A stretch of 64,000 nucleotides of DNA from Pelobates cultripes (Eukaryota; Chordata; Amphibia; Anura; Pelobatidae): assembly GCA_933207985.1 (NCBI GenBank), contig OW240918.1, positions 15,853,032 to 15,917,031 on the forward strand, written 5' to 3'. Shown piece by piece: positions 38,601 to 45,486 of this stretch (within the stretch, counting starts at the first letter, position 1; each line of letters opens with the position of its first letter). The position numbers and the translations under genes are program-made. The notes below the pieces were generated by a model. It made no database searches. It was not told where the DNA came from and worked only from the letters and a program-made list of their open reading frames with translations.

Positions 38601-41600
38601 TAAGATCTATCATGCCAAGAATATATTGCACTTTATTCCCTGAGACTGAGAGGAGCTATATAGGAAGTGCTTATAATTCGACGTATGAAAGCAATGGCTT
38701 CCCCTAACTTCATAATACAAGTACGTTCAGTTAAAGCAAGCGGTTAATATGCCAAATAAAACTACATATATGTGCATGTGGAGGTGACAAGATGGAAAGC
38801 TTAATTAAATTTGCTGGATTATTGCATCTCTCCCCAAACATTTTCTTTATTACCTCATTATGTGCCCTGCAACTAGCTTCACTGCCCAGTGCAGCTCATC
38901 TAAAATGAAGTCACTTCTCTACCCCCGCTTTAAGCAAGTACCACAAAAGCCGTTTTATTGTGAGATCTAGCTAGGGCTCTGCTTTGAAAGGTTTATACCT
39001 CCATTAATGATGTGCAGCGTCTCAGTGAATAAACGCTGCGTGTGTTTGTGTCATTGCAGACGTAATGTTCAATACTACACGTCTTCACAGACCATTGCAC
39101 CTTACAGCTCTCACTCCATATCATTAGCACAAACTCCTAACGACCACACTCAGTCAAATGATTCATCACACTAGTGTGGCCAAAAGCTCACACTGAGAAT
39201 AACGAAAGCCCTTTTTTTATAATTAGTTGAAACATGGCATCTGTTGACAGCACCCTCCCCGTATTCCCATCAGCTTGCTGGAAATATGTAAAGTACTGCA
39301 GTTTTCTGCGTGTTAAAATGTTCGGTATGCTGTGTCTGTACTGCCAAATTGCATTCCAGAGCTAGCTGCTAAGTTAGATTATCAATTTCCATACATTTTG
39401 CACTCTTTGGATCAATATCTGGCTCTTCTTCTCAATAATAAAAAAAATATCTCTTGTCAAGAATCTCTTGCTTTCTCCACACTGACAGGTTTGTCAGTTG
39501 TCTACTCGAAGAGCCAGAAGTGCCAATCATCGGAGCCGGGAGGGGACACGCTGGAACCATCATTCACAAGATGTTTCTAAATGCTCAAAGGGTAAGATCA
39601 TGGAAGAGAAAATCTGGCTTAAAATGTGGTTTAGCTTCAAACATTTTATCAGAGCTACGGCATATATTTTAATATACTGTATATTTTGTTAATGTTAGAA
39701 TAAAACTGTACCCCCAGCACAAGCCATCAATGTTCCTTTTAAACCATGTGTTTTAATTTGGGGTCAGTGGAAAGCCCCCCATATGTGCCCATAGACAGTG
39801 GCTGGTAAATCAGCAATTATTTTGCATTTAGCATACATAGTGACCATCATACCTCTCCTGTATTATCATCCTTCTAAATTCAACTTGGATATTGATAAAA
39901 CTGAAGGACACAATGCATCTAGTTTAGGGAGCTGGTCAATGTATCCAGAGCTGGTAACCAGACCAGCCTCACTATACCACCAATGACAGGGGACTTTAAA
40001 CAATGGCTGGCCCCCAGCAGGAAGAAGGTGCAACCCCTGCTACTAACTCTTGGGGAAGTATCACTGCATGGCTAATCTTAAGTGCCACGCGGGTTCATTG
40101 GACCCACATGGACTCCTGTACCGCTGTGTGTAGGGCAGGCTTAATGGGAAATTTAACCTTCCACGTTATGTTACGTTACTTTTTATACAGAGAAAAGTGT
40201 TTTACACATGTGAATAGGGTACTAAGCTCTGTGAGTTTGCATTTAGTCTAGCAAGCAAGGAGTCTCTCCACCTAACACAAATTCAATGTCTTTTTACAAT
40301 TTCACAAAGGTTTCTGTGGGAGAATTCGGAGTCCATACAAGTTTCCAGTTTTATTAACTTGTTTAGCAGGGCTCAAAATTTACACTTTCCTTTTCACGAA
40401 TAATGGAGCTGAGTTTAGTCTATTTCAGACAAACACAACTTCCTGCATTTCACGCTGCAGTATGGGCCACTGACTAGCTGTGCTTATCTGTAATACAACT
40501 GAGATCTGTGTGGTTCATGATAGACACAAACCTCTGGTAGAGATAAAACAGGAGGTGGCTGCAAAAATGGAAAATAAATGAGCTGACTAATTGGAGATCA
40601 GAAAGTGCTATGAGGACGCTTCACTTATACGGTGAACATTGAAAAGTGTCATAGTTAAACTTATAAGGGGGGGCAGTGACTTTTAAACAAAACTTGCAGT
40701 AAAATGTCAGACCACATTCCACCAGATGACTTTCAGGTGGAGGAACGGGATCATTAATGTGGAGAGGCACAGGTAAGCACTCATCCTTCACACACTCTGA
40801 TACATCATCCACATAAGCGAATGCGCGCGTGCGCGCACACACACACCTCCACCTCTCACTCTCTCTCCTTGCATTGGAAACAATGTGTTTTTATGGCAGA
40901 AATTTTCAGTCCAGGCTGGTAGGTTGAAATTTTGAGCCCTGATGTTGAGGATTATTATTATTTTTATTAACCCCTTCCCGACCGAGGACGGTTCAGGACC
41001 GTCATCGGGATTTTCCCATTGCGGACCGATGACGGTCCTGAACCGTCCTAACGGTTTCCGTTACTTACCTGATCGCCGTCGTTCCCCCGGCGGCGATCAG
41101 CGTTGCTCCGGTTGTGGGGAGACTGCCTGCAGCCCAGACAGTCTCCCCACACTGATTTAGGACCCCTGTGGCCATGTGATCGCTTAACACAGCGATCACA
41201 TGGTCACAATGGGTGTCCATAGTGCTGCCTGCAGGGGGACTGTCTGTGCTGACAGGCAGTCTCCCTGCTAGTGTAAAATCTAAAAAAAAAAATAAAGTTA
41301 ATGTTAATAAAAAAAATTATAATAATTATATATGTGTATATATGATATATAGACATATATTATATCTATATAATATATGTCTATATATCATATATATAAT
41401 GCCATACTAAGTGTATTTTTATATTAATATGTACTTATATTAATATAAAAATACACTTATAATTAAATTACACACGTATATATATAATATATATAATAAC
41501 TATATAGATTGTATATATATATTATTATAAAATATAAATAATAAGTAATTTAAATTAAATAAAAAAATTTTAAAATAATAATAAAAAATTTTAAAAAATT

Positions 41601-43953
41601 ATATAGCTATATGAAATTTTATTCTAACTGTATTTTAAAATTAATATATATATATTTATATCAAAATACACTTAGAATGAATTTGTATATATATCTATGT
41701 ATATAAAAATAAATAAAAATAATAAGAAATATACATACGTCCATATACAAAATTACATAAATAATTATATAAATATACACGTAGACTTCAAATATATAAA
41801 TATGCATATATATTTAAATTCTACGTGCGTATTTATGTAATATTTTTAAATAATTCAGTAATTTTATTGATTGCAATTTGAGGGACCTGCCTGCCAACCC
41901 AGGCCGAAATTCCAGAGAATTTAATTTGCTAGCACTGTATTTTACCCTGTAACGTTCTACGACACCCTAAAACCTGTACATGGGGGGTACTGTTTTACTC
42001 GGGAGACTTCGCTGAACACAAATATTAGTGATTCAAAACAGTAAAACATATCACAGTGATGATATTGTCAGTGAAAGTTACTTTTTTGCATTTTTCACAC
42101 ACAAACAGCACTTTTACTGATGATATAATTGTTGTGATACGTTTTCCAGTTTTTAAACACTAATATTTGTGTTCAGCGATGTCTCCCGAGTAAAACAGTA
42201 CCCCCCATGTACAGGTTTTATAGCATTTTTGAAAGTTACAAGGTCAAATACATGGGTCAAATATTTTTACATTGAAAATGGCCAGGTTGGTTACGTTGCC
42301 TTTGAGAGCGTATGGTAGCCCAGGAATGAGAATTACCCCCATGATGGCATACCATTTGCAAAAGAAGACAACCCAAGGTATTGCAAATGGGGTATGTCCA
42401 GTCTTTTTTAGTAACCACTTGGTCACAAACACTGGCCAAAATTAGCGTTCAATTTAGTTTTTTTACTTTTTTCACACACAAACAAATATGAATGCTTACT
42501 TTGGCCAGTGTTTTCGACTAAGTGGCTACTAAAAAAGACTGGACATAACCCATATTGAATACCCTGGGTTGTCTACTTTAAAAAAAATATGTACATGTGG
42601 GGTGTTATTCAGAGATTTATGACAGATAATAGTGTTACAATGTCACTATTGATAAATTTTAAAAATGCATGTTTTGAAACCGCAATATCCTACTTGTACC
42701 TATAGCCCTATAACATGCAAAAAAAGCAAAAAAGCACGTAAACACTAGGTATTTTTAAACTCAGGACAAAATTTTGAATCTATTTAGCAGTTTTTTTCAT
42801 TCGCTTTTGTAGATGAGTAAAAGATTTTTCAAGTAAAAGTCAAAAAACATGTATTTTTTTCAATTTTTCATCAGATTTTTTTATTTTTTTTAAATTAAAA
42901 TACATGAGATTATATAAATAATGGTATGTAAAGAAAGCCCCTTTTGTCCTGAAAAAAACAATATATAATTTGTATGGGAACAGTAAACGAGAGAGCGGAA
43001 AATTACAGCCAAACACAAACACCAGAAAAGTGTAAAAATATTCCTGGTCGCAAATGTACAACATCGCAAAAACAGTCCAGTCCTTAAGGGGTTAATCTAT
43101 TCTCTCTAACATTTTGTTTATTTTTCCTACAAGTTTTAACTCCTGTGTGAATGTGGAACCATGGCATGTTACATGTACTAAAATCTTTGTCTAACCCTTT
43201 CGTAATCATTCGTAGACTTGATTTTTGTTTGTCTTTACCTCCGTCTCCTTTCTCACCTTTCCTCAAGCTGACTGAATCTTCTGATGAGGTAACCACCATC
43301 ATTCCCTCTCACACTAAATCAGACTGTAAATTCGTAAAGAATGACTCCCCTCCTGACCTGCAGAAGTGTCTGTACTAACCCCAAAATACCATTTATTTTA
43401 TTTTCTAACAAACACATTTACTAACAACAAACAGTTTTGCGTCAGGGGAGGGCTGATAATGAAGGATTAAGCTGTAAGATTTCCTAAGCATTTTGCAGTT
43501 TGTGCAGTAGAATGATCTTTTGTGATGTATAACGGCTGACAATATGAATGTGTTCTCTCATTGATTGTATTAATCTGTCTACTTCTGCCAAGTCTAAATG
43601 CCGAGTAGTTTCACTCTCGGAACTCATTCAGCTAAGGCCCCCTTAGCCGCACATTTATTGAACTGTCATACTCCAGCCCTTTCAGTTTTTTGTTTAACCA
43701 CTTGTTTTTTGTTTAGGCTGCAACAATGGCTCCTGTTGAAGAAGACCCTAAAAGACCCAGTTCATCAGATGATCGTAGGCAAGTGTCAGGGTCAGATTTT
43801 CCTGCTCCAGCTGGACGTGAAGTCATCTTGCGTTTCACCGTACCTAGACCAGCACCATATTCCAAAGCTCTACCCCAGCGAATGTATAGTGTTCTCACTA
43901 AGGATGATTTCAGACTGGCAGGAGCGTTCTCCTCTGACACATCCTTCTTCTAA
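8464..43953 (+). CDS. RAB3GAP1: RAB3GAP1, Rab3 GTPase-activating protein catalytic subunit (3' 18 coding exons)
   Basis: The exons join in frame into 819 complete codons plus one split codon, aligning from about human residue 161 to the final SSDTSFF. The product is the catalytic subunit of the cytosolic Rab3GAP heterodimer with RAB3GAP2: it speeds GTP hydrolysis by RAB3, important in regulated exocytosis, and with its partner acts as exchange factor for RAB18 at the ER. The Rab3GAP catalytic domain lies in exons 11-14; the Arg that corresponds to human Arg728, needed for GAP activity, is kept (CGA at 34215-34217, context GELSQRMKIP). Exon 11 encodes an acidic, Ser-rich linker (SWDSWSDSEDEFFE). 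All 17 joins keep phase and have GT-AG borders, so the gene looks intact. The promoter and the first exons lie outside the window. Human loss of function causes Warburg Micro syndrome. Intron sizes run from 75 bp to 9.5 kb, swollen by minisatellites and transposons. Confidence 0.97.
8863..9411 (+). mobile_element. TTAA MITE, copy B
   Basis: Ends are TTAAAGGGACACTCCAGG and 'ggagagtcccttttaa'. The interior has a 'cacccagaccact / agtggtctgggtg' inversion, 'gacagccactagagga', an 'aaaacggtttgttttcctgg' arm and the GC-rich core with 'gatgtcggc'. Confidence 0.85.
10921..11363 (-). mobile_element. Degenerate TTAA MITE, copy C
   Basis: Recognisable by 'cctatagtcctg / ttttgggactatag' near the left end, 'aacgcctctaatggctgtc', 'aaccctgcaatgtaaag' with its mirror 'ttttacattgcaggatt', and a right end 'gactttagtattcctttttaa'. 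On the - strand at about 11048-11065 it carries 'GGAGGTAAGTATTC', a strong 5' splice-site match. Confidence 0.75.
11386..11887 (+). mobile_element. Complete TTAA MITE, copy D
   Basis: TTAAAGGACCACTCTAGGC to 'ggcactttagtggtcctttaa', flanked by TTAA. It is the reverse-oriented sister of copy A. The 117-codon and 68-codon ORFs in it lie in this repeat and are not genes. It carries 'GGAAAAAGGTAAGTTT' on the + strand near 11755. Confidence 0.9.
12034..12133 (+). CDS. RAB3GAP1: RAB3GAP1 exon w2
   Basis: Acceptor 'ttcattctgcag', donor 'G|gtgaaa'. Encodes GCPLTSLPPVNIAIRFTYI and the very conserved LQDWQQYFWPQQPP. Phase 0 to 1. The left edge of copy D's MITE is only 146 bp upstream of the acceptor. 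Confidence 0.97.
12395..13026. repeat. Old, diverged flank of the 41-bp minisatellite
   Basis: About 15 irregular units, each recognisable by 'gggttctgtaaggaa' plus 'gctgagatgttcttta'. They align with the regular unit to the right but differ by many substitutions and small gaps. Confidence 0.8.
13027..14405. repeat. 41-bp minisatellite, about 33 units
   Basis: Units contain 'TTCTTTATGGATTCATAGG' then 'TAGTGCAAGGAAGGGTGAG'. Some units lack two bases ('ttctttggattc'). Subtypes 'caacgaaaggtg', 'caaggaagcgtg' and 'caaggaagggtaag' recur in blocks, which shows multi-unit duplications. Confidence 0.95.
14633..14714 (+). CDS. RAB3GAP1: RAB3GAP1 exon w3
   Basis: Acceptor 'atttctctttag', donor 'AG|gttagg'. 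Encodes (D)IDALVGGEVGGLEFGKLPF and GACEDPI, then the first two bases of Ser. Identical in type to human residues 250-277. Confidence 0.97.
14715..15239 (+). other. Intron after w3
   Basis: Unique AT-rich sequence with a T run at 15172-15184. Nothing else seen. Confidence 0.7.
15240..15308 (+). CDS. RAB3GAP1: RAB3GAP1 exon w4
   Basis: Acceptor 'ttgtctgctag', donor 'TC|gtaagt' (perfect consensus). Encodes (S)ELHLATTWPCLTEGIIVDN-type sequence; here the centre reads CLTEGIVVDNDVY. Split Ser codons at both ends fit w3 and w5. Confidence 0.96.
15309..15970 (+). other. Intron after w4
   Basis: Contains the 26-bp minisatellite; 15720-15970 is unique and ends in a poly-T acceptor tract. Confidence 0.8.
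15340..15700. repeat. 26-bp G-rich minisatellite
   Basis: Eight good units of 'GGGGTCAGGGTTAGGAAATG' plus 'gcgaga', then about five diverged ones ('ggtttggcaatagccaag'). The short GGGTTAGG pieces are part of the unit and not telomere repeat. Confidence 0.9.
15971..16044 (+). CDS. RAB3GAP1: RAB3GAP1 exon w5
   Basis: Acceptor 'tttttatag', donor 'G|gtaagt'. Encodes (S)DLDPLQAPQWSVRVRKADN then PQCML and one base of Gly. Confidence 0.96.
16045..16663 (+). other. Intron after w5
   Basis: 16085-16245 ('ctgagccagggtgcttgctg', 'ggcactccttggttcaagac', 'ggcactttattgg') has the look of a dispersed repeat end, but no second copy in the window proves it. The rest is unique. Confidence 0.5.
16664..16756 (+). 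CDS. RAB3GAP1: RAB3GAP1 exon w6
   Basis: Acceptor 'attctgtag', donor 'G|gtaatg'. Encodes (G)DFVSEFFRLCRRKESTDELL then GKSAFEENGK. Confidence 0.96.
16757..18071 (+). other. Intron after w6
   Basis: At 17126 the sequence 'TTAAAGGGAAACTCCACTTTCC' looks like a left end of a TTAA MITE; no matching right end was found. Otherwise unique, AT-rich. Confidence 0.5.
18072..18241 (+). CDS. RAB3GAP1: RAB3GAP1 exon w7
   Basis: Acceptor 'attttgtttcag', donor 'TTT|gtaagt'. Encodes (E)AADISQALSKLTEPAPVPIH, the basic stretch ARKKIRKHRG and EVLNAILF. Ends in phase 0. Confidence 0.97.
18735..19455. repeat. 30-bp minisatellite, about 24 units
   Basis: Unit is 'GGTCACTGGTTACTTGGGAT' plus 'aagatccaag', with a 'ttcgtat' subtype. 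Because 30 is divisible by 3, all frames without a stop in the unit stay open, giving the 112- to 278-codon repetitive ORFs on both strands. Confidence 0.97.
19565..19895. repeat. 29-bp minisatellite, about 11 units
   Basis: Unit is 'GGTCACTAGTTACTTGGGA' plus 'atggagtaaa'. The first 19 bases are those of the 30-bp array next door with one change; the tail is different. 19456-19564 holds intermediates ('ggtcattagttacttgaggg'). Confidence 0.95.
20166..20261 (+). CDS. RAB3GAP1: RAB3GAP1 exon w8
   Basis: Acceptor 'ttgttcccag', donor 'TAT|gtacgt'. Encodes FLFPDAKLLDGSEGKPSSST then GNIASQFENEDY. The FLFPDA start and E-DY end match human; the middle is a variable Ser-rich linker. Confidence 0.95.
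20262..21554 (+). other. Intron after w8
   Basis: 20710-20790 ('aacatgaggcccgcggccca') looks like the end of a hAT-type dispersed repeat. The G-rich minisatellite follows. 21345-21554 leads to the acceptor. Confidence 0.6.
20805..21330. repeat. G-rich irregular minisatellite
   Basis: About 17 units around 'ggggaggcagtgtattagatt', of roughly 25-35 bp, with variable G runs ('gtggggggtgcaggggg'). Two larger blocks of near-identical sequence (about 20985-21045 and 21060-21120) show segmental duplication. Confidence 0.85.
21555..21727 (+). CDS. RAB3GAP1: RAB3GAP1 exon w9
   Basis: Acceptor 'ttgcatctacag', donor 'GG|gtgagt'. Encodes HLYSQLKSAPLDSLTYKLAL, the core CLCMVNFYHGGVRGVAHLWQ and EFVLEMRYRWENNCLIPG. 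One of the most conserved exons. Confidence 0.97.
21728..22083 (+). other. Intron after w9
   Basis: 356 bp, unique, nothing seen. Confidence 0.7.
22084..22138 (+). CDS. RAB3GAP1: RAB3GAP1 exon w10
   Basis: A 55-nt exon, acceptor 'catgttttgtag', donor 'CAG|gtaagt'. Encodes (G)LASGPPDLKCCLLHQKLQ. Too short to show as an ORF; identified by matching the human order. Confidence 0.96.
22139..23251 (+). other. Intron after w10
   Basis: Unique AT-rich sequence; no element recognised. Confidence 0.6.
23252..23611 (+). CDS. RAB3GAP1: RAB3GAP1 exon w11
   Basis: The longest exon (120 codons, phase 0 to 0), acceptor 'ttctgttttgcag', donor 'CAG|gtacag'. Starts MLNCCIGRKKARDEGKK, passes through a diverged Ser/Asp-rich segment (about residues 20-45 of the exon), the acidic VGKSWDSWSDSEDEFFECHS block, and ends GEPLYIPVTQ. 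Its first codon is an internal Met, not a start. Confidence 0.97.
27900..30050. repeat. Large inverted repeat (foldback-like), arms about 330-370 bp
   Basis: Left arm about 27925-28250 and right arm about 29678-30020 are inverted copies: 'ggatactaagcaaaggcagt' and 'gtgtctccaggga' on the left face 'tccctggagacac' and 'actgcctttgcttagtatcc' on the right. Further matching blocks are 'gcagcagaaggt', 'atgagcaggcag', 'gatgcaagtgaaatact' and 'aagccctaa..taacag'. The arms have diverged by roughly a fifth. The loop of about 1.4 kb holds a TTAA MITE. No transposase was seen. Confidence 0.75.
28528..29160. mobile_element. Degenerate TTAA MITE in the loop of the inverted repeat
   Basis: Ends TTAAAGAGACAC and 'agtgaccctttaa' form an imperfect inverted pair with TTAA at both edges. 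The interior is not like the other copies in the window, so the call is by the ends. Confidence 0.5.
30483..30618. mobile_element. 136-bp hAT MITE with 8-bp target duplication
   Basis: Starts CAGGGGTAGGCAACCTTCGG and ends GAAGGTTGCCTATGCCTG; nearly the whole element is one imperfect palindrome around 'ccataatgct'. The 8-bp direct repeat TATTAGTA stands at 30475-30482 and 30619-30626. CAGGGG ends with an 8-bp duplication are typical of hAT. Confidence 0.92.
31425..31800. mobile_element. Relic of the second TTAA MITE family
   Basis: 'ggaggtgtggctaggactgtataaacagtgatttaactcctaaat' (split here over family blocks) and 'acagtgagacttcagggacatgatttata' match the right half of the copy at 7339-7895. 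Ends are worn. Confidence 0.65.
33081..33218 (+). CDS. RAB3GAP1: RAB3GAP1 exon w12
   Basis: Acceptor 'tttattttag', donor 'AAG|gtatgt'. Encodes EPAPMTEDLLEEQSEVLAKL, GTSAEGAHLRARMQSACLLS and DMESFK, essentially identical to human. Part of the catalytic domain. Confidence 0.97.
33219..34094 (+). other. Intron after w12
   Basis: Unique AT-rich sequence; no element recognised. Confidence 0.6.
34095..34322 (+). CDS. RAB3GAP1: RAB3GAP1 exon w13, with the catalytic arginine
   Basis: Acceptor 'ttcctctacag', donor 'AAG|gtaccg', 76 codons in phase 0. Encodes AANPGCGLEDFVRWYSPRDY, EEEVTDEKGNVVIKGELSQR and MKIPNNMWVEAWETAK through DTKEAEK. The Arg in ELSQRMKIP is at the position of human Arg728, the residue needed for GAP activity. 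Confidence 0.98.
34574..35373. mobile_element. 800-bp non-autonomous hAT element
   Basis: Ends CAGGGGTTGGCAACCTTT and 'gtaggttgccttcccctg' are inverted, and the 8-bp duplication CTCTAGAA flanks them (34566-34573 and 35374-35381). The interior is G/T-rich simple sequence ('tgtgtatggggg') which gives several Cys- and Val-rich ORFs of no meaning. No transposase. Confidence 0.92.
36165..37355 (-). mobile_element. CR1/L2-like LINE fragment, 5'-truncated
   Basis: The - strand holds reverse-transcriptase-end pieces: 'VLMPLYRTLVRPHLEYCTQY' then 'LQKDIDTLERVQRRA' (36531-36779), and 'RRLYLKDEKTTTREHSLKLE' (36266-36490), the usual C-terminal order of this clade. A further linker-like stretch (KEAKQVIRASRSHTEEKIAQ) reaches to about 37340. 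The 3' end is at 36165 ('ctatatagaaacatagaat'). Stops and frame breaks make it inactive. Confidence 0.85.
37373..37469 (+). CDS. RAB3GAP1: RAB3GAP1 exon w14
   Basis: Acceptor 'tttgtgctttag'. Encodes VLHYLAVQKPADLTRHLLPC then VIHAALLKVKDE and one base of Glu. A GT inside 'CTCAAG|gtaaaa' could mimic a donor, but human continues KVKEEE and phase with w15 works only with the later donor 'G|gtaaat'. Confidence 0.94.
37557..37660 (+). CDS. RAB3GAP1: RAB3GAP1 exon w15
   Basis: Acceptor 'atgttgtacag', donor 'GAA|gtaagt'. Encodes (E)VEENIPSVKKTIKQIISHSS then KVLRFPNPDDKKLE. Follows an intron of only 87 bp. Confidence 0.96.
37736..37851 (+). CDS. RAB3GAP1: RAB3GAP1 exon w16
   Basis: Acceptor 'tctttctctag', donor 'AA|gtattt'. 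Encodes DIINQILSVEATIARARSLK then AKFGTERCEKPDEKEDLE and two bases of Lys. The intron before it is 75 bp, close to the practical minimum for a vertebrate. Confidence 0.95.
37852..39488 (+). other. Intron after w16
   Basis: Contains one complete MITE at its left; 38403-39488 is unique AT-rich sequence. Confidence 0.7.
37927..38402 (-). mobile_element. Complete TTAA MITE, copy E
   Basis: TTAAAGGACCACTATAGTGCC to 'gagtggtcttttaa'. Same family and orientation as copy A at 5227 and nearly as well kept, so probably young. Begins 75 bp after the w16 donor. Confidence 0.9.
39489..39591 (+). CDS. RAB3GAP1: RAB3GAP1 exon w17
   Basis: Acceptor 'cacactgacag', donor 'AGG|gtaaga'. Encodes (K)FVSCLLEEPEVPIIGAGRGH then AGTIIHKMFLNAQR. 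Ends in phase 0. Confidence 0.96.
40967..43095. mobile_element. 2.1-kb TTAACCCCTT element, hairpin-rich, no transposase
   Basis: Starts TTAACCCCTTCCCGACC and ends GTCCTTAAGGGGTTAA. Inside: a GC-rich left part with 'gaccgtcatcggg' facing 'gatgacggtc'; several AT-rich palindromes (41345-41395 around 'gatatatagacatatatta'; 41408-41456 around 'aagtgtatttttatattaat'); and two long inverted pairs, 41967-42030 with 42158-42222 and 42364-42449 with 42497-42583. No long ORF. TTAA edges suggest a piggyBac-type non-autonomous element, as inference. Confidence 0.85.
43268..43288 (+). CDS. RAB3GAP1: RAB3GAP1 21-nt cassette microexon
   Basis: Between a strong pyrimidine tract with acceptor 'ctttcctcaag' and a weak donor 'GAG|gtaacc' lie exactly seven codons, LTESSDE. 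Both borders are phase 0, as are the flanking exons w17 and w18, so inclusion adds seven residues without a shift. From memory human has 981- and 988-residue isoforms that differ by an in-frame exon near the 3' end, which is a difference of seven. A weak donor fits regulated use. If the donor were not used, the frame would run on to TAA at 43376-43378. Confidence 0.75.
43717..43953 (+). CDS. RAB3GAP1: RAB3GAP1 last coding exon w18
   Basis: Acceptor 'tttttgtttag', 78 codons and TAA at 43951. Encodes a variable start AATMAPVEEDPKRPSSSDDR, then SDFPAPAGREVILRFTVPRP, and the conserved APYSKALPQRMYSVLTKDDF and RLAGAFSSDTSFF end found in human. Confidence 0.98.
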   Translation, partial: AATMAPVEEDPKRPSSSDDRRQVSGSDFPAPAGREVILRFTVPRPAPYSKALPQRMYSVLTKDDFRLAGAFSSDTSFF

Positions 43954-44494
43954 CCTTTGGATTCCCAGACACTCATTTTCATCAAAGTGTTGGAAGATCG
44001 AGCCTATTCAACATCCGATCACGCCAAAAAAAAATCTACCAAACAAGTGATAAAATATTAACCAACTCTTGTGCCCCTAGGCCAGTGACAAACACTGTCC
44101 CCATATAGTGAAAATAATTACCGGTGTTTGTCACACCAACCTCATTTTCCAGGTTCACTGGCAGACACTGAAATACTTTATTAATTATTCAATAAGCCTG
44201 ACAGGGTTTCAGTCCGATAAATGTAACACAATCACCATCCGGGTAAACGCCAAAGACAGTGTGGGTTTTTCTTTCAGTAGCTTTAAAAACCGTTGCAAAA
44301 GGTATTACCCAGCCAGTTATTTGCCCCCCCCCCCCCTGTCACTATTTAATTTGGTGCCTGTCAATCTTGTTGCTTGATTTATCATTTTTAATCTACTTAT
44401 TAGAATATCCAAAATAACAATGTATAACTAGTGTTCCGACTCCTCATTCTGCATAAAGAAAACTTAAACGATCTCCATACTGAGGGGTCAAAAA

Positions 44495-44500
44495 AATAAA
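44495..44500 (+). promoter_or_regulatory. RAB3GAP1: Candidate proximal poly(A) signal of RAB3GAP1
   Basis: AATAAA 542 bp after the stop codon. It sits in an A run and lacks an obvious GU-rich element just after it, so it is only a candidate. Confidence 0.4.
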
Positions 44501-45486
44501 TTCCTGCTTTGAAGAATAATCGTATATGCCCCAGTAATTGTTTTAAGACAAATCTATTTATAAGAAGTTGTTAAAACTTCAGTAATTTTGCATTATGTTC
44601 AGATGAAATGGCACGTGCAGATTAGTTTAAATAGGCATGTAAATGTTATAGGAATCACTGCTCTGCATTTTAAAAAGTGCAAGAAGGGACAGATTGTTTT
44701 TTCTCTCCCAACTTCCTTAGAAAGTCAAAGCTGTGTTGTGATTGGCTGCCCAATTAGGACATTACTGTCTCTGTAAAGTTATTTATTTTTGAGAGTAACC
44801 GTGTGAAGATACAGAATGAGAGTAGGCACGAGCTGAGGATTTTAATGTTGAAATCTAGTTTAGAACAAGATTGTGATTTTATTTTTCCTTCGTGGAAGGG
44901 ATTTGCACTTTACACCTGATTTGCTGTTACACCTGATCACAATGACTTGTCACACTTCTATCAAGTCATTTACAGTTCAACACTGAATTATTTACACATT
45001 CCCGTGAAATCCACAGAAACTCTGCAATGTTTTTACTCTGTTAATTATTCGGTTTCATTTATTATGACAAAACCTTTAAAATTGTCCACAAATACATGCA
45101 GCATATGCACGTGATGTACAACATATTGTTTAAGAACAAATTTAAAGGTAATGATACAGATTGAATGGAACATGTTTTGTTTTTTTTACTTTCAAATTAG
45201 GAATCCGTTATCCTAAGATGACACTATTAATGTAAGTAGCATTTCTATGTAAGATACTGGTTGGGAGATTTCTTGCAATCTGATAAATTGGGAGACCTTT
45301 TCTCACCCGTGGAAACTCCATACATCAAAAGTATAATTTGCAAGCCAATTATAAAATCTTACATAAACAGGCATATATGCTAAAGTGAAAATTCAAAGTG
45401 ATTATTAAATTTAAGGTCAAAATAGTCAAACTGTAAAAATTCTCCAATTCTACTATGCTGTCAGTTTGGCTACTCTGGCCTCAAAC

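Larger units (their letters stand above)
39592..43716 (+). other. Intron(s) between w17 and the last exon
   Basis: 39592-40966 shows no gene; 40827-40848 is an alternating purine-pyrimidine tract ('gcgcgcgtgcgcgcacacac'). Then the hairpin-rich TTAA element, the cassette exon at 43268 and 43290-43716 with nothing else seen. Confidence 0.75.

Noticed and set aside
43289..43378. Alternative C-terminus of RAB3GAP1 by read-through after the microexon to TAA at 43376
   Set aside because: Possible, but the downstream 29 codons show nothing familiar, and the phase-0 donor right after seven codons explains the data better.
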